Below are positions 8,876 to 20,237 of a stretch of 64,000 bases of DNA, piece after piece. The position numbers and the translations under genes are program-made. Location of the stretch: the NCBI GenBank assembly GCA_037385045.1, contig JARRNJ010000015.1:14392-78391 (forward strand), read 5' to 3'. Each line of letters begins with the position of its first letter. Positions within the stretch are counted from its first letter, which is position 1. The stretch is from JARRNJ01 sp037385045 (GTDB taxonomy: Bacteria; Pseudomonadota; Gammaproteobacteria; JASBUN01). Below the pieces are notes generated by a model that did not search any database, was not told the DNA's origin, and saw only the letters and a program-made list of their open reading frames with translations.

Positions 8876-9943
8876 ATGCGACACCTCTTCTCGTCCGCGG
8901 CCGCGCTGGGCGGCCTGGTGATGCTCACCCTGGCCGCAGCCAGCCCGGCGGCGGCAGCCGCCTATCCCAAGGACAATCTGCCTCCCGAGTACGTCATCGG
9001 CACCTCCCCGGCACCACCCACGGGCGGCGGCAAAGGCCTCATCGAGGAATGGCGTGTCGGCACCAAAGATCAGGTCGACGGGCGCTTTGGCAGCGCCGGA
9101 AGCCTTTCCGGCAATTCGTTCCGCGCCAGCTATGATCCAGGCGACCGCGCCCTATACGTGCCTACCGCCGCGGGCGAGACCTATGTCCTCGACCGCGCCA
9201 CGCTGCAGCCCCAAGGCGAGTTCCAGAGCATCCCCGGCGGGCGTATCGCCCGGGTCACGCCGGATCACAAAACGGTCCTAATCCTATCGCCACAAGGGCT
9301 GGCGGCCTACTCCGCCAGCGACTGGCAACGGCTGTTCCGGGTGCCGATCGGGGGCAACGCGCTGGCCGTGTCCCTCAGCGGGCGCCACGCCTTTGTCGGT
9401 GGCAATGACAGCGACGTTGTCACCGAGATCAACCTGCCCTCGGGAACCGTGGCGCATATCTTCCCGGTCAAGGGCTCCAGCGCCCTGGCCTGGGCCAACG
9501 GCCAGCTGTTCTCCGCCGACATGAAGACCGGCATCGTGAGCGTCATCCATCCGGCCAGCGGCCGGATCGTGCGCATTTCCACCCCGGAGGTGGATCCCGC
9601 CTTCAGCTACCGGCACATCCACCGGGCCACCGCCGGCCTAATGCAGCTGGCGGCCAGCCCGGACCAGCTGGTGGTCTATGCCGCCGGCTTTTCAGGGCAC
9701 ATCCTGATGTTCTCCGCCAAGAACGACCGCTACCTGGGCGAAATCCCGGTGCACGTCGACCCCGCCGGCCCCAACCGCCTCAGCGGCCTGACAGTGGTCA
9801 ACGGCGGCGCCGACGCGGTGGTCACCGCCGAGAACGCCGACGAGAGCGCGCTGGTCAGCCTGGCCGACGGCAAGGTCCTGAAGCGCTTCGCACACACCGC
9901 CAGCAACCGCTGGATCACGGTCGAACCCGGCCCCGTCGCATAG
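8876..9943 (+). CDS. Exported beta-propeller protein (YVTN/YncE-like)
   Basis: A 355-residue exported protein. AAGGAG precedes ATG 8876, and residues 1-28 are a signal peptide (MLTLAAASPAAAAA). The mature part is a series of about six or seven 40-45-residue repeats with the pattern of WD40/YVTN propellers (RALYVPTAAGETYVLD, GRHAFVGGNDSDVVTEI, GQLFSADMKTGIVSVI, HILMFSAKNDRYLGEI). There is no CxxCH, so it is not a haem d1-type cytochrome. Ligand and partners are unknown; such proteins often bind metals, quinone cofactors or other proteins in the periplasm. Confidence 0.72.
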   Translation: MRHLFSSAAALGGLVMLTLAAASPAAAAAYPKDNLPPEYVIGTSPAPPTGGGKGLIEEWRVGTKDQVDGRFGSAGSLSGNSFRASYDPGDRALYVPTAAGETYVLDRATLQPQGEFQSIPGGRIARVTPDHKTVLILSPQGLAAYSASDWQRLFRVPIGGNALAVSLSGRHAFVGGNDSDVVTEINLPSGTVAHIFPVKGSSALAWANGQLFSADMKTGIVSVIHPASGRIVRISTPEVDPAFSYRHIHRATAGLMQLAASPDQLVVYAAGFSGHILMFSAKNDRYLGEIPVHVDPAGPNRLSGLTVVNGGADAVVTAENADESALVSLADGKVLKRFAHTASNRWITVEPGPVA

Positions 9944-10043
9944 GCGTGGGACACGGCGCCGGCGGCCGCGCCGCCCGAATGGTTTGTCTAGACTTCGGAC
10001 AGCACCGCCGGCCGGCCGTGCTCGAGCACAACAGGAGTCCGTC

Positions 10044-10256
10044 ATGTCCGACAACGTCTACAAGCTCATCGAACTGGTCGGGTCCTCGTCCACGAGCACC
10101 GACGACGCCATCCGCAACGCCCTGGCTCGCGCCTCCAAACAGCTGCACAACCTCGACTGGTTCGAGGTCAGCGAGATCCGCGGCCACGTGGCGGAGAGCG
10201 GAAACGTGGGTTATTACCAGGTGAAGCTCAAGGTGGGATTCCGCCTCGACGAGTGA
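10044..10256 (+). CDS. Dodecin family flavin-binding protein
   Basis: A 70-residue protein with the dodecin pattern: VYKLIELVGSS at the start, helix with DDAIRNALARASK, LDWFEVSEIRG with the Trp that stacks on the flavin, and GNVGYYQVKLKVGFRLDE at the end. Dodecins form hollow dodecamers that store or buffer riboflavin, FMN or CoA. CAGGAG lies before ATG 10044. It ends 27 bases before the end of the convergent cardiolipin synthase gene. Confidence 0.93.
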   Translation: MSDNVYKLIELVGSSSTSTDDAIRNALARASKQLHNLDWFEVSEIRGHVAESGNVGYYQVKLKVGFRLDE

Positions 10257-10282
10257 CGACCGCCGGCGGCTGGCGGCGCCAT

Positions 10283-11695
10283 TTACAGGTACGGCGCGAA
10301 CAGCCACATGAGCGCATCGCGCAACCGTACCGCAAGCCTCCGCGCGTCAAGCTCCTGGGGGTGCAATTCGTGCGAACGCTGGCGCACCTGCTCGATGTGG
10401 CGTGCCAACTCCTGCGCGAAGGGTGGATCGTAGAGCTCCACCATGAGTTCGAAATTGAGCCGCAGGCTGCGCGGGTCCAGGTTGGCCGATCCCACCTGGG
10501 CGTAGTGGTCGTCGACCACGAACAGCTTGGCGTGGACGAACGGCCCCGGCTGATAGTAGACCCGCACCCCTTCATGCAGCAGCTCGCCGAGGACATTGCG
10601 CGCCGCCCAGTGGAGGTAGCGCAGATTATTGTGCGCCGGAAGGATCAGGCGCACGTCGACGCCGCGCAGGGCGGCGGTTTGGAGCGCCGCGATCAGCGCC
10701 CGCTGGGGGAGGAAATACGGCGTCATGATTGCAATCCGGCTGCGGGCGGCCGAAATCGCGCCGATGAGAACCATCTCCAGCTTTCCCAGATCCTCATCGG
10801 GCCCATCGACCAGGGTACGGCAGATGGCACTCCCGCCGCCATCGGCAGCGGGCGTAACCGGGGCCAGCAGCTCGCCGGTAACGAACAGCCAGTCGTGGAC
10901 AAACACCTGCTGGATCTGTCGCACCACCGGTCCGCTCAAGCGGAAATGCACGTCCACGACCCGCGCCGGGTTGCCGGCATCCCCGGCCAGATGCCGGTCG
11001 CCGATATTCATCCCGCCGGTGAACGCGACCGCCCCGTCGGCCACCAGGATCTTGCGGTGGTTGCGCAAATTGATATGCCACGCAGGCGGAACCAGGCGCG
11101 GCGGCAGAAAGCGAGCCACCGCAATCCCGTGGGCGCGCAACTCCTTGCCCGCCCGGGGCCGCGAATAGAGCTCCCCCGCACCGTCTATAAGCACCCGGAC
11201 ATCGACGCCGCGCGCCCGGGCGCGGGCCAGGGCATCGATGAACTGCACTCCGGTGCGGTTGGTCTCGAAGATATAGGTGGCCAGATAGACGTGGCGGCGT
11301 GCCGCATCGATCGCCGCCAGCATGGCCGGATAGGCCTGTTCGCCGTTATGCAGCAAATCGACGCGGTTGGCTTCGGTCAACGGCAGGCCGGTGACGGCGT
11401 CGGAAATTCGCGCCAGCTCGGAAAATTCCGGCGGCACCATGACCCTGGACATCGCCGCCTCGGATCGTGGCAGCGCGGCGGCAGTGGCACGCGTCTGCAG
11501 CTTCTGGGCGCGGGTCCGGACGCGGTTGATGCCGAACAGGTAGTAAAGCAGCGGACCGCCAAGGGGGAAAATCAGGCATACGGCGATCCACCCGAAGGCG
11601 GTTTGCGGATCCCGCTTGGTGAGCAATGCGTGGCCGGCCGCCGCCAGTCCCAGCACGGCATGCAGGACAATCAGTGACCAGTGCAGCAGGCTCAT
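10283..11695 (-). CDS. cls: Cardiolipin synthase (phospholipase D family)
   Basis: A 470-residue inner-membrane enzyme joining two phosphatidylglycerols (or a related pair) to cardiolipin. Two N-terminal membrane segments lie at about residues 5-22 and 34-52 (PLDc_N region FGWIAVCLIFPLGG). Both HKD motifs are intact: HRKILVADG near residue 220 and HAKLFVVDD near 400, each followed by the usual GSANxD-type strand. Length matches bacterial ClsA-type proteins. It stands alone, convergent with dodecin. Confidence 0.93.
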   Translation of the reverse strand: MSLLHWSLIVLHAVLGLAAAGHALLTKRDPQTAFGWIAVCLIFPLGGPLLYYLFGINRVRTRAQKLQTRATAAALPRSEAAMSRVMVPPEFSELARISDAVTGLPLTEANRVDLLHNGEQAYPAMLAAIDAARRHVYLATYIFETNRTGVQFIDALARARARGVDVRVLIDGAGELYSRPRAGKELRAHGIAVARFLPPRLVPPAWHINLRNHRKILVADGAVAFTGGMNIGDRHLAGDAGNPARVVDVHFRLSGPVVRQIQQVFVHDWLFVTGELLAPVTPAADGGGSAICRTLVDGPDEDLGKLEMVLIGAISAARSRIAIMTPYFLPQRALIAALQTAALRGVDVRLILPAHNNLRYLHWAARNVLGELLHEGVRVYYQPGPFVHAKLFVVDDHYAQVGSANLDPRSLRLNFELMVELYDPPFAQELARHIEQVRQRSHELHPQELDARRLAVRLRDALMWLFAPYL

Positions 11696-12068
11696 GGAGC
11701 GAGCCTAACCAGTTTCGCCCGGTACCGCCAACGTCACTTCCGCCGCGCCACGGACGGCCGATGCCGGAGACAACCGACCAGGTCAGGGGGCCCGCAGCGG
11801 CGGGCGAGCGGGGCGCTCCCACCGGGCGCCGGCGTGCCACGGGTGTTTAGCCGCCGCCCCGGGCGTGTCCGCATCGCGGGAAATCGCCACCGACGGCAGG
11901 CGGCGGGACTTCGTAGCACCCGGGCTGCGGCCGGCCCACAGCATAAGAGCGGCCGCGCCGGGGCAAATTCACCGGCGGCGGCATTTGTGCGAGAGTATAC
12001 GGAACGGCAACCCGGATTGTGTCTAGATACGCGCATGACGGCTATTGCCTTGTCCTAAGGAGGTCGGG
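11696..12068. other. Divergent intergenic region
   Basis: About 370 bases between cls and the cyclic-nucleotide/GGDEF gene. No supported ORF. GAGAGTATACGG near 11990-12001 contains a TATAC-like -10 candidate for the rightward gene, without a clear -35 element. Confidence 0.4.
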
Positions 12069-13028
12069 ATGGCGTCCCCCGTAGCGCCGCTTACCATTGA
12101 TGAACTGCAGCACCAACCGCTGTTCGCCGGCGAAACCCGCGAAGACCTCGAATGGCTGCTGGGCTATTGCGCCGTGCAGCGGCTACCCGCCGACACGCTG
12201 TTGTTGAGCCCGCAGCACGACAACGACTTTCTCTACGTCATTCTCGACGGGCGGGTCCGGGTCCAGCTCGACGCCCAGGGCCAAAGCGTGCTCGCCTATC
12301 TGGACACTGGCGATTGCTTTGGAGAGATGTCGATCATCGAGGGGGTGCCGCCGTCGGCCGTGGTCACGACCCATTCGCCGTCGACGCTGCTGCGGGTCGA
12401 CGGACATGCGCTGCGTACGCTGCTGGAGCAATCCCAATCCCTGGCGCGCAATCTGCTTTATATCCTCAGTGCCCGCCTGCGCCACGACAACCTGCAGATT
12501 GTCCACAGCCTGCGCCAGCAGCAGGTGTTCGAGCGCCACTCGAAGATCGACGAACTCACCGGACTCAACAACCGCCGCTGGATGGAGCAGGCACTGCCCG
12601 GCCTATGGCAGCGCAGCGCCTCCTCGGGGCGGCCGTTGACGCTGCTGATGCTCGATGTGGACCATTTCAAACGCTACAACGACAGCCACGGACACCTCGC
12701 GGGTGACCGTGCGCTGACCGCGGTGGCCGCGGCGGTGCGTGCCCAGCTGCGGCCGATGGATGCGGCCGTGCGTTTCGGTGGCGAGGAATTTCTGGTGATC
12801 ATTCCCGACAGCTCCGCGGCCGAGGGCGACGCCATCGCCGAACGCCTGCGCCAGAGCGTTGCCACCCAGCCCGTCACCCATCGGGATGGCACGCCCCTGC
12901 CGCCGGTGACGGTGTCGGTTGGCGTTGCCTGCTCACGGCCGGGCCAGACCACGGAAGAACTGCTGGACGCGGTGGACGCCGCCCTTTACCGCGCCAAGAA
13001 CGCCGGCCGCAACTGCGTCCGCCATTGA
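12069..13028 (+). CDS. Diguanylate cyclase with N-terminal cyclic-nucleotide-binding domain
   Basis: A 319-residue cytoplasmic protein. Residues 20-140 are a Crp-type cyclic-nucleotide-binding domain (LDGRVRVQLDAQGQ, GDCFGEMSIIEGVPPSA, the phosphate-binding cassette region). Residues 155-319 are a GGDEF domain with intact RFGGEEF near residue 236 and an inhibitory RxxD site (RPMD) five residues before it. It should make c-di-GMP under control of a bound nucleotide, with product inhibition. AAGGAGG immediately precedes ATG 12069. No HTH is present, so it is not a transcription factor. The cyclase-domain gene at 2444-5197 is a candidate source of its ligand, but that link is inference. Confidence 0.9.
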   Translation: MASPVAPLTIDELQHQPLFAGETREDLEWLLGYCAVQRLPADTLLLSPQHDNDFLYVILDGRVRVQLDAQGQSVLAYLDTGDCFGEMSIIEGVPPSAVVTTHSPSTLLRVDGHALRTLLEQSQSLARNLLYILSARLRHDNLQIVHSLRQQQVFERHSKIDELTGLNNRRWMEQALPGLWQRSASSGRPLTLLMLDVDHFKRYNDSHGHLAGDRALTAVAAAVRAQLRPMDAAVRFGGEEFLVIIPDSSAAEGDAIAERLRQSVATQPVTHRDGTPLPPVTVSVGVACSRPGQTTEELLDAVDAALYRAKNAGRNCVRH

Positions 13029-13298
13029 CCGGCGCCCGACGCCGGGGCCGAATCCCAACCCGGCCGGCACAGGGGCGGATGGAAGCTGCCCGCCCGCGTC
13101 GCCTTGCCCGCGGCCGCCGGCGCATGGGCGGAATCCAGGCAATTCTCACAAATTGTCACAAAACGTGATCATTCCCGACGAAAGTACTATGCTTATGCGC
13201 AAGGATGCGGCCCAGGTACGGAACCACTCAAACGCCCCAAAATCGGGGCAAATCGCCCTCGAGATAGAGAGCAACAGATTCACCGAAGGTAACCCTGA

Positions 13299-16110
<2,812 letters not shown>

Positions 16111-16118
<8 letters not shown>

Positions 16119-17421
16119 TACGCAACACGGCCAGCCTCAGGCCGAAACCGGCGTGCTGGAGATCCGGGTGCCAAAGCTGCCCGAATCGATCGCCGACGCA
16201 ACTTTGGTGACATGGCACAAAAAGCCGGGGGAAGCGGTGCGGCGCGACGACAATCTCGTCGACATCGAAACCGACAAGGTGGTGCTGGAAGTTCCGGCGC
16301 CGGCCGATGGCGTGCTGCAGGGAATAGAGAAACACGACGGCGACACGGTGGTCAGCGAGGAATTGCTTGCCACCCTGTCCCGCGGCGCTGCTGCGCCGAC
16401 TGCCGCCGTGCCGCCCAAGCCGGCGGCGGAACCGGAGCCGGAGCCGGCAAGCGGGCGCGAGGCCCCGCCGCTCAGTCCGGCGGTGCGGCGGCTGGTGGAG
16501 GAACACGGACTGAACGCGGCCGACATCCCGGCCAGCGGTCGCGATGGCCGGCCGACCAAGGCCGACGTGCTGCAATATCTTCAGTCGCGCGAACCGGGTG
16601 CGGCGGAGCCACCACCGCAAGCGCCGGCGGAAGCCGCATCTGCACCGGCCTCCGGGCACCAGCCGGCGCCGGCGGCTGAAGCACCGGCGGCGCGCACGGA
16701 GCCGCAGGCGGCGGCTGCCGAAGCGGGGATGCGCCGCGTGCCCATGAGCCGCCTGCGGCAACGCATCGCCGAACGAATGGTGGAAGCGCAGCACACCGCG
16801 GCCATTCTGTCCACGTTCAACGAGATCAACATGCAGGCGGTGTTCGATCTGCGCCGCCAGTACAAGGAGCGGTTCGAACAGCAGCACGGCGTCAAACTCG
16901 GCCTGATGTCGTTCTTTATCAAGGCCGGCGTCGAGGCGTTGAAGCGCTTCCCCATCGTCAACGCCTCGGTCGAGGACGGAGATATCCTTTATCACGACTA
17001 CTATGACGTCAGCCTGGCGGTGTCGACGCCGCGCGGGCTTGTCGTGCCGGTGCTGCGCGACGCCGACCGTCTCACCTTCGCCGAAATCGAATCGGCCATC
17101 GTCGACTTTGCCCAGCGGGCCCGGGATGGCAATCTCACCATCGACGAGCTCAGCGGCGGCACCTTCACCATCACCAACGGCGGCGTGTTCGGCTCGCTGC
17201 TGTCGACCCCGATACTCAACCCGCCACAAAGTGCAATCCTCGGGCTACACAAGGTCCAGGAACGCCCGGTCGCTGAAGATGGAGAAGTACGCATTCGACC
17301 GATGATGTATACGGCGCTGTCCTACGACCACCGCATCATCGACGGACGGGACGCCGTCCAGTTTCTGGTGGCGGTAAAGGAATTGCTCGAAGATCCGGCG
17401 CGTCTGCTGCTGCAGGTCTGA
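16111..17421 (+). CDS. sucB: Dihydrolipoamide succinyltransferase, E2 of 2-oxoglutarate dehydrogenase
   Basis: A 436-residue E2 protein. The start is GTG 16111, inside the sucA stop region, with GGAGG upstream; coupling to sucA is likely. The lipoyl domain covers residues 10-90 with the lipoylated Lys in VDIETDKVVLEV. An Ala/Pro/Glu linker follows, then the E1/E3-binding domain (SPAVRRLVEEHGLNAADI), a second linker, and the catalytic domain ending in LSYDHRIIDGRDAV with the active-site His. Domain order and length are standard. Confidence 0.97.
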
Positions 17422-17479
17422 CACGGACCCACGCCTGCACGTACCCGGCAAGCAACAACAACGATACGGGGTGATCGAT

Positions 17480-18937
17480 ATGGCCAGATCCTATGATGTA
17501 ATCGTTATCGGCGCCGGTCCGGCGGGCTACGTCGCGGCGATACGCTGTGCCCAGCTCGGCCTGCGCACCGCCTGCGTGGACAAATGGCTGACACCCGAGG
17601 GCAAGCCGGCGCCGGGCGGCACCTGCCTCAATGTCGGCTGCATCCCCTCCAAGGCGCTGCTGCAGTCCTCCGAGCTGTATCTGCAGGCCACGGATCATTT
17701 TGCCGAGCACGGAGTTATCGCCGCGGGCGTCAGCGTCGACGTGGCTCAGATGCAGGCACGCAAAAATCATGTCGTGCGCCAGCTCACCGACGGTATCGCC
17801 GCCCTGTTCAACGCCAACCGCATCGCCTGGCTGCAGGGTCAGGGGCGGCTGCTCGGCAGCGGCGTGGTAGAGTTCACGCCCCACGGCAAGCCCGAGCACA
17901 AGGAGACGCTGGAAACCAGCCAGGTGATCCTTGCCAGCGGCTCCCACCCGATCGAACTGGAAGCGGCGCCCCTGGACGGTGAACGTATCGTCGATTCCAG
18001 CGGCGCGCTGGCGTTCACCGAGGTCCCCAAGCGCCTGGCCATCATCGGCGCCGGCGTCATCGGCCTGGAGCTGGGCAGCGTCTGGCGCCGCCTGGGATCG
18101 CAAGTGGTGCTGCTGGAAGCCCAGGACCAGTTCCTGCCCATGGTGGACCAGCAGGTAAGCAATGAGGCGTTGAAGGAATTCACCCGTCAGGGCCTGGAAG
18201 TCCGCCTCGGCGCCCGGGTGGTCAGCACCCGGCGCACCAAGAAACAGGTGACCGTCCAGTATCGACAGGACGAAGAGGAACACGAACTCAAGGTCGACTA
18301 CCTGGTGGTGGCCGTGGGCCGGCGCCCGTGCACCGACGGACTGTTCGCGCCGGAGTCAGGGTTGCTGCTGGACGAGCGCGGCTTCATCCATGTCGACGAG
18401 TACTGCGCCACCAACCTCCCCAATGTCTATGCCATTGGTGATGTGGTCCGCGGGCCGATGCTGGCTCACAAGGGCTCCGAGGAGGGTGTCGCGGTGGCCG
18501 AGTGCATCGCCAACGGAACCCGGGTGGCGGTAAATCCCGACACCATCCCGTCGGTCATCTATACCCAGCCGGAGATCGCCTGGGTGGGGGCCAGCGAAGG
18601 GACCCTGCACGGTCACGGTGTCGCGGTGCGCGCCGGCACATTTCCGTTCGCTGCCTCCGGGCGCGCCCGCGCAATGGGTATGCCCACGGGGCTGGTGAAA
18701 ATCCTTGCCGACGCGGAAACCGACCGCATTCTGGGCGTACACATCATCGGACCGCTGGCCTCGGAGCTCATTGCAGAAGCGGTGCTGGCGATGGAATTCT
18801 CCGCCAGCAGCGAAGATCTTGCGCGCACCATCCACGCCCATCCCACGCTTTCCGAAGCCATGCATGAAGCGGCGCTGGCCGTGGACGGCCGCGCCATCCA
18901 CGTGGCCGGCAAGGCAGGCGCGAAAAAACGCGGCTGA
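17480..18937 (+). CDS. lpdA: Dihydrolipoamide dehydrogenase
   Basis: A 485-residue FAD enzyme that reoxidises the lipoyl group of E2 with NAD. Seen: N-terminal FAD motif VIGAGPAGYVAA, the redox disulfide GGTCLNVGCIPSKALL near residues 47-62, the NAD motif IIGAGVIGLELGSVW, and C-terminal HAHPTLSEAMHEA with the catalytic His-Glu pair. ATG 17480 is chosen over GTG 17471 because it gives the usual N-terminus and leaves GGGGTG as ribosome site. It lies 58 bases after sucB, completing the complex. No sucCD genes follow in the window. Confidence 0.95.
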   Translation: MARSYDVIVIGAGPAGYVAAIRCAQLGLRTACVDKWLTPEGKPAPGGTCLNVGCIPSKALLQSSELYLQATDHFAEHGVIAAGVSVDVAQMQARKNHVVRQLTDGIAALFNANRIAWLQGQGRLLGSGVVEFTPHGKPEHKETLETSQVILASGSHPIELEAAPLDGERIVDSSGALAFTEVPKRLAIIGAGVIGLELGSVWRRLGSQVVLLEAQDQFLPMVDQQVSNEALKEFTRQGLEVRLGARVVSTRRTKKQVTVQYRQDEEEHELKVDYLVVAVGRRPCTDGLFAPESGLLLDERGFIHVDEYCATNLPNVYAIGDVVRGPMLAHKGSEEGVAVAECIANGTRVAVNPDTIPSVIYTQPEIAWVGASEGTLHGHGVAVRAGTFPFAASGRARAMGMPTGLVKILADAETDRILGVHIIGPLASELIAEAVLAMEFSASSEDLARTIHAHPTLSEAMHEAALAVDGRAIHVAGKAGAKKRG

Positions 18938-19246
18938 CCGCCGATCTCCTGGGCACCGAATATGCCGTCATATTGGTCGCCGTGATGGCGCAGGCGGACG
19001 CCGCCGGTGCCTGAGGCCATGACTGCAGTCAAACAGCCTCCACGTCGCCTGCCGGTGCGAGCTTGCCGCCGTCGGCGCGGCACTGAGCGATCAGGGCCGG
19101 ACTGTGCAGCGCGGCTCCCTCTCACCCCCCGGCCGGACCGCCGCGTTGCGTGACGCGGTGCTGCGGCTGGCGGACGCCGATCCCCTGCGCCCGGCCGGCA
19201 TCGGCAGCTGAGCGCCGGGTGGGCGCAGGGACGGGGGCCGCCGAGC
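18938..19246. other. Intergenic region, nothing recognised
   Basis: About 310 bases between lpdA and the convergent sulfurtransferase. A frame stays open from about 19050 to 19211 (ends LADADPLRPAGIGS) but lacks a start and a recognisable fold. No strong terminator hairpin was found. Confidence 0.4.
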
Positions 19247-20098
19247 CTACCCTTCGCCCCGGGCCACCGGCCGCGCCGGGTCGCGGATCCACTCACTCCA
19301 GGAACCCGCATACAGGCGCGACCCATGCAAGCCGGCATGCTCCATCGCCAGCAGATTATGGCAGGCGGTAACACCGGAACCGCACATGTGCACCACCTCC
19401 CGCGGGTCCACGGCGCCGCACAGCTGTTGAAATTGGCACAGCAGTTCGCCGGGCTCCAGAAAACGGCCGTCCCGGCCCAGGTTCAGGGCATAGGGACGGC
19501 TGACGGCGCCGGGAACGTGGCCGGCCACCGGGTCGATCGGCTCCTCCTCGCCGCGAAACCGTTCCGCGCCGCGGGCGTCCACGAGGGTGATGAAATCGTC
19601 GGCCAGCGCCCCCTGCACCTGGACCGAGCTCAGCCATTCCTGGTCGTCGGCCGCGCCCTCAAGGTCACCTGCGCCGCCAGCCGGCGTCGCGGTGGCGAGC
19701 CCACCCCCGGTCCGCCGCCAGGCGTCGATGCCGCCGTCGAGGACAGCCACCTGGCCGTGGCCCACCCAGCGCAGCAGCCACCAAAGCCGCGCGGCGACGG
19801 CGCCGCCGACGTCATCGTAGACCACCACCTGGGTGTCGTTGCCGACCCCCCAGCCGCGCAGCCGGCGCAAAAATGTGTCGACGTCGGGCAGCGGATGCCG
19901 GCCGCTGCCGGCAGTGACCGGCCCCGACAGGTCGCGATCGAGGTGAGCGTAGCGGGCGCCTGCGATATGGCCCTCCCCATAGGCGCGTTCGCCGGCGGAT
20001 GGGTCGGCCAGGGAGAAGCGGCAGTCGAACACCCGCCAGTCCCGCCGGTCCAGGTGGCCGGCCAGCGTGCGCGCGGAAATGAGGGTCTCGTGGCTCAT
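19247..20098 (-). CDS. Sulfurtransferase, thiosulfate/3-mercaptopyruvate type
   Basis: A 283-residue tandem rhodanese. The N-terminal inactive domain shows VFDCRFSL and GHIAGARYAHLDRDLS; the C-terminal domain has the active-site loop CGSGVTACH near residue 238, a CGSGVTA form typical of 3-mercaptopyruvate sulfurtransferases. GHVPGAVSRPYALNL marks the second domain. ATG 20098 begins the usual SxxxL start (ETLISARTL); longer readings upstream are rejected as low-quality sequence. Likely transfers sulfane sulfur in the cytoplasm. Same strand as the downstream-lying acylase gene, 139 bases apart. Confidence 0.92.
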   Translation of the reverse strand: MSHETLISARTLAGHLDRRDWRVFDCRFSLADPSAGERAYGEGHIAGARYAHLDRDLSGPVTAGSGRHPLPDVDTFLRRLRGWGVGNDTQVVVYDDVGGAVAARLWWLLRWVGHGQVAVLDGGIDAWRRTGGGLATATPAGGAGDLEGAADDQEWLSSVQVQGALADDFITLVDARGAERFRGEEEPIDPVAGHVPGAVSRPYALNLGRDGRFLEPGELLCQFQQLCGAVDPREVVHMCGSGVTACHNLLAMEHAGLHGSRLYAGSWSEWIRDPARPVARGEG

Positions 20099-20237
20099 GG
20101 AGCAGTCGCCCTGGATGGCTGCATGGGATGGGCTTCCTATTAGTGACGGGGGTGCGCCTCCGTCGCCAGCCCGGTCCGGACTGCCCGCTCCGCCTGGACC
20201 ACGTTGGGGAACCGGACCCCGGCGTGACGGTGCCCGC

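Noticed and set aside
10253..11677. Long plus-strand ORF opposite cardiolipin synthase
   Set aside because: Antisense shadow of a gene with intact HKD motifs; no family resemblance.
19030..19211. Open frame between lpdA and the sulfurtransferase
   Set aside because: No start codon with ribosome site and no recognisable fold; GC-rich DNA keeps frames open by chance.
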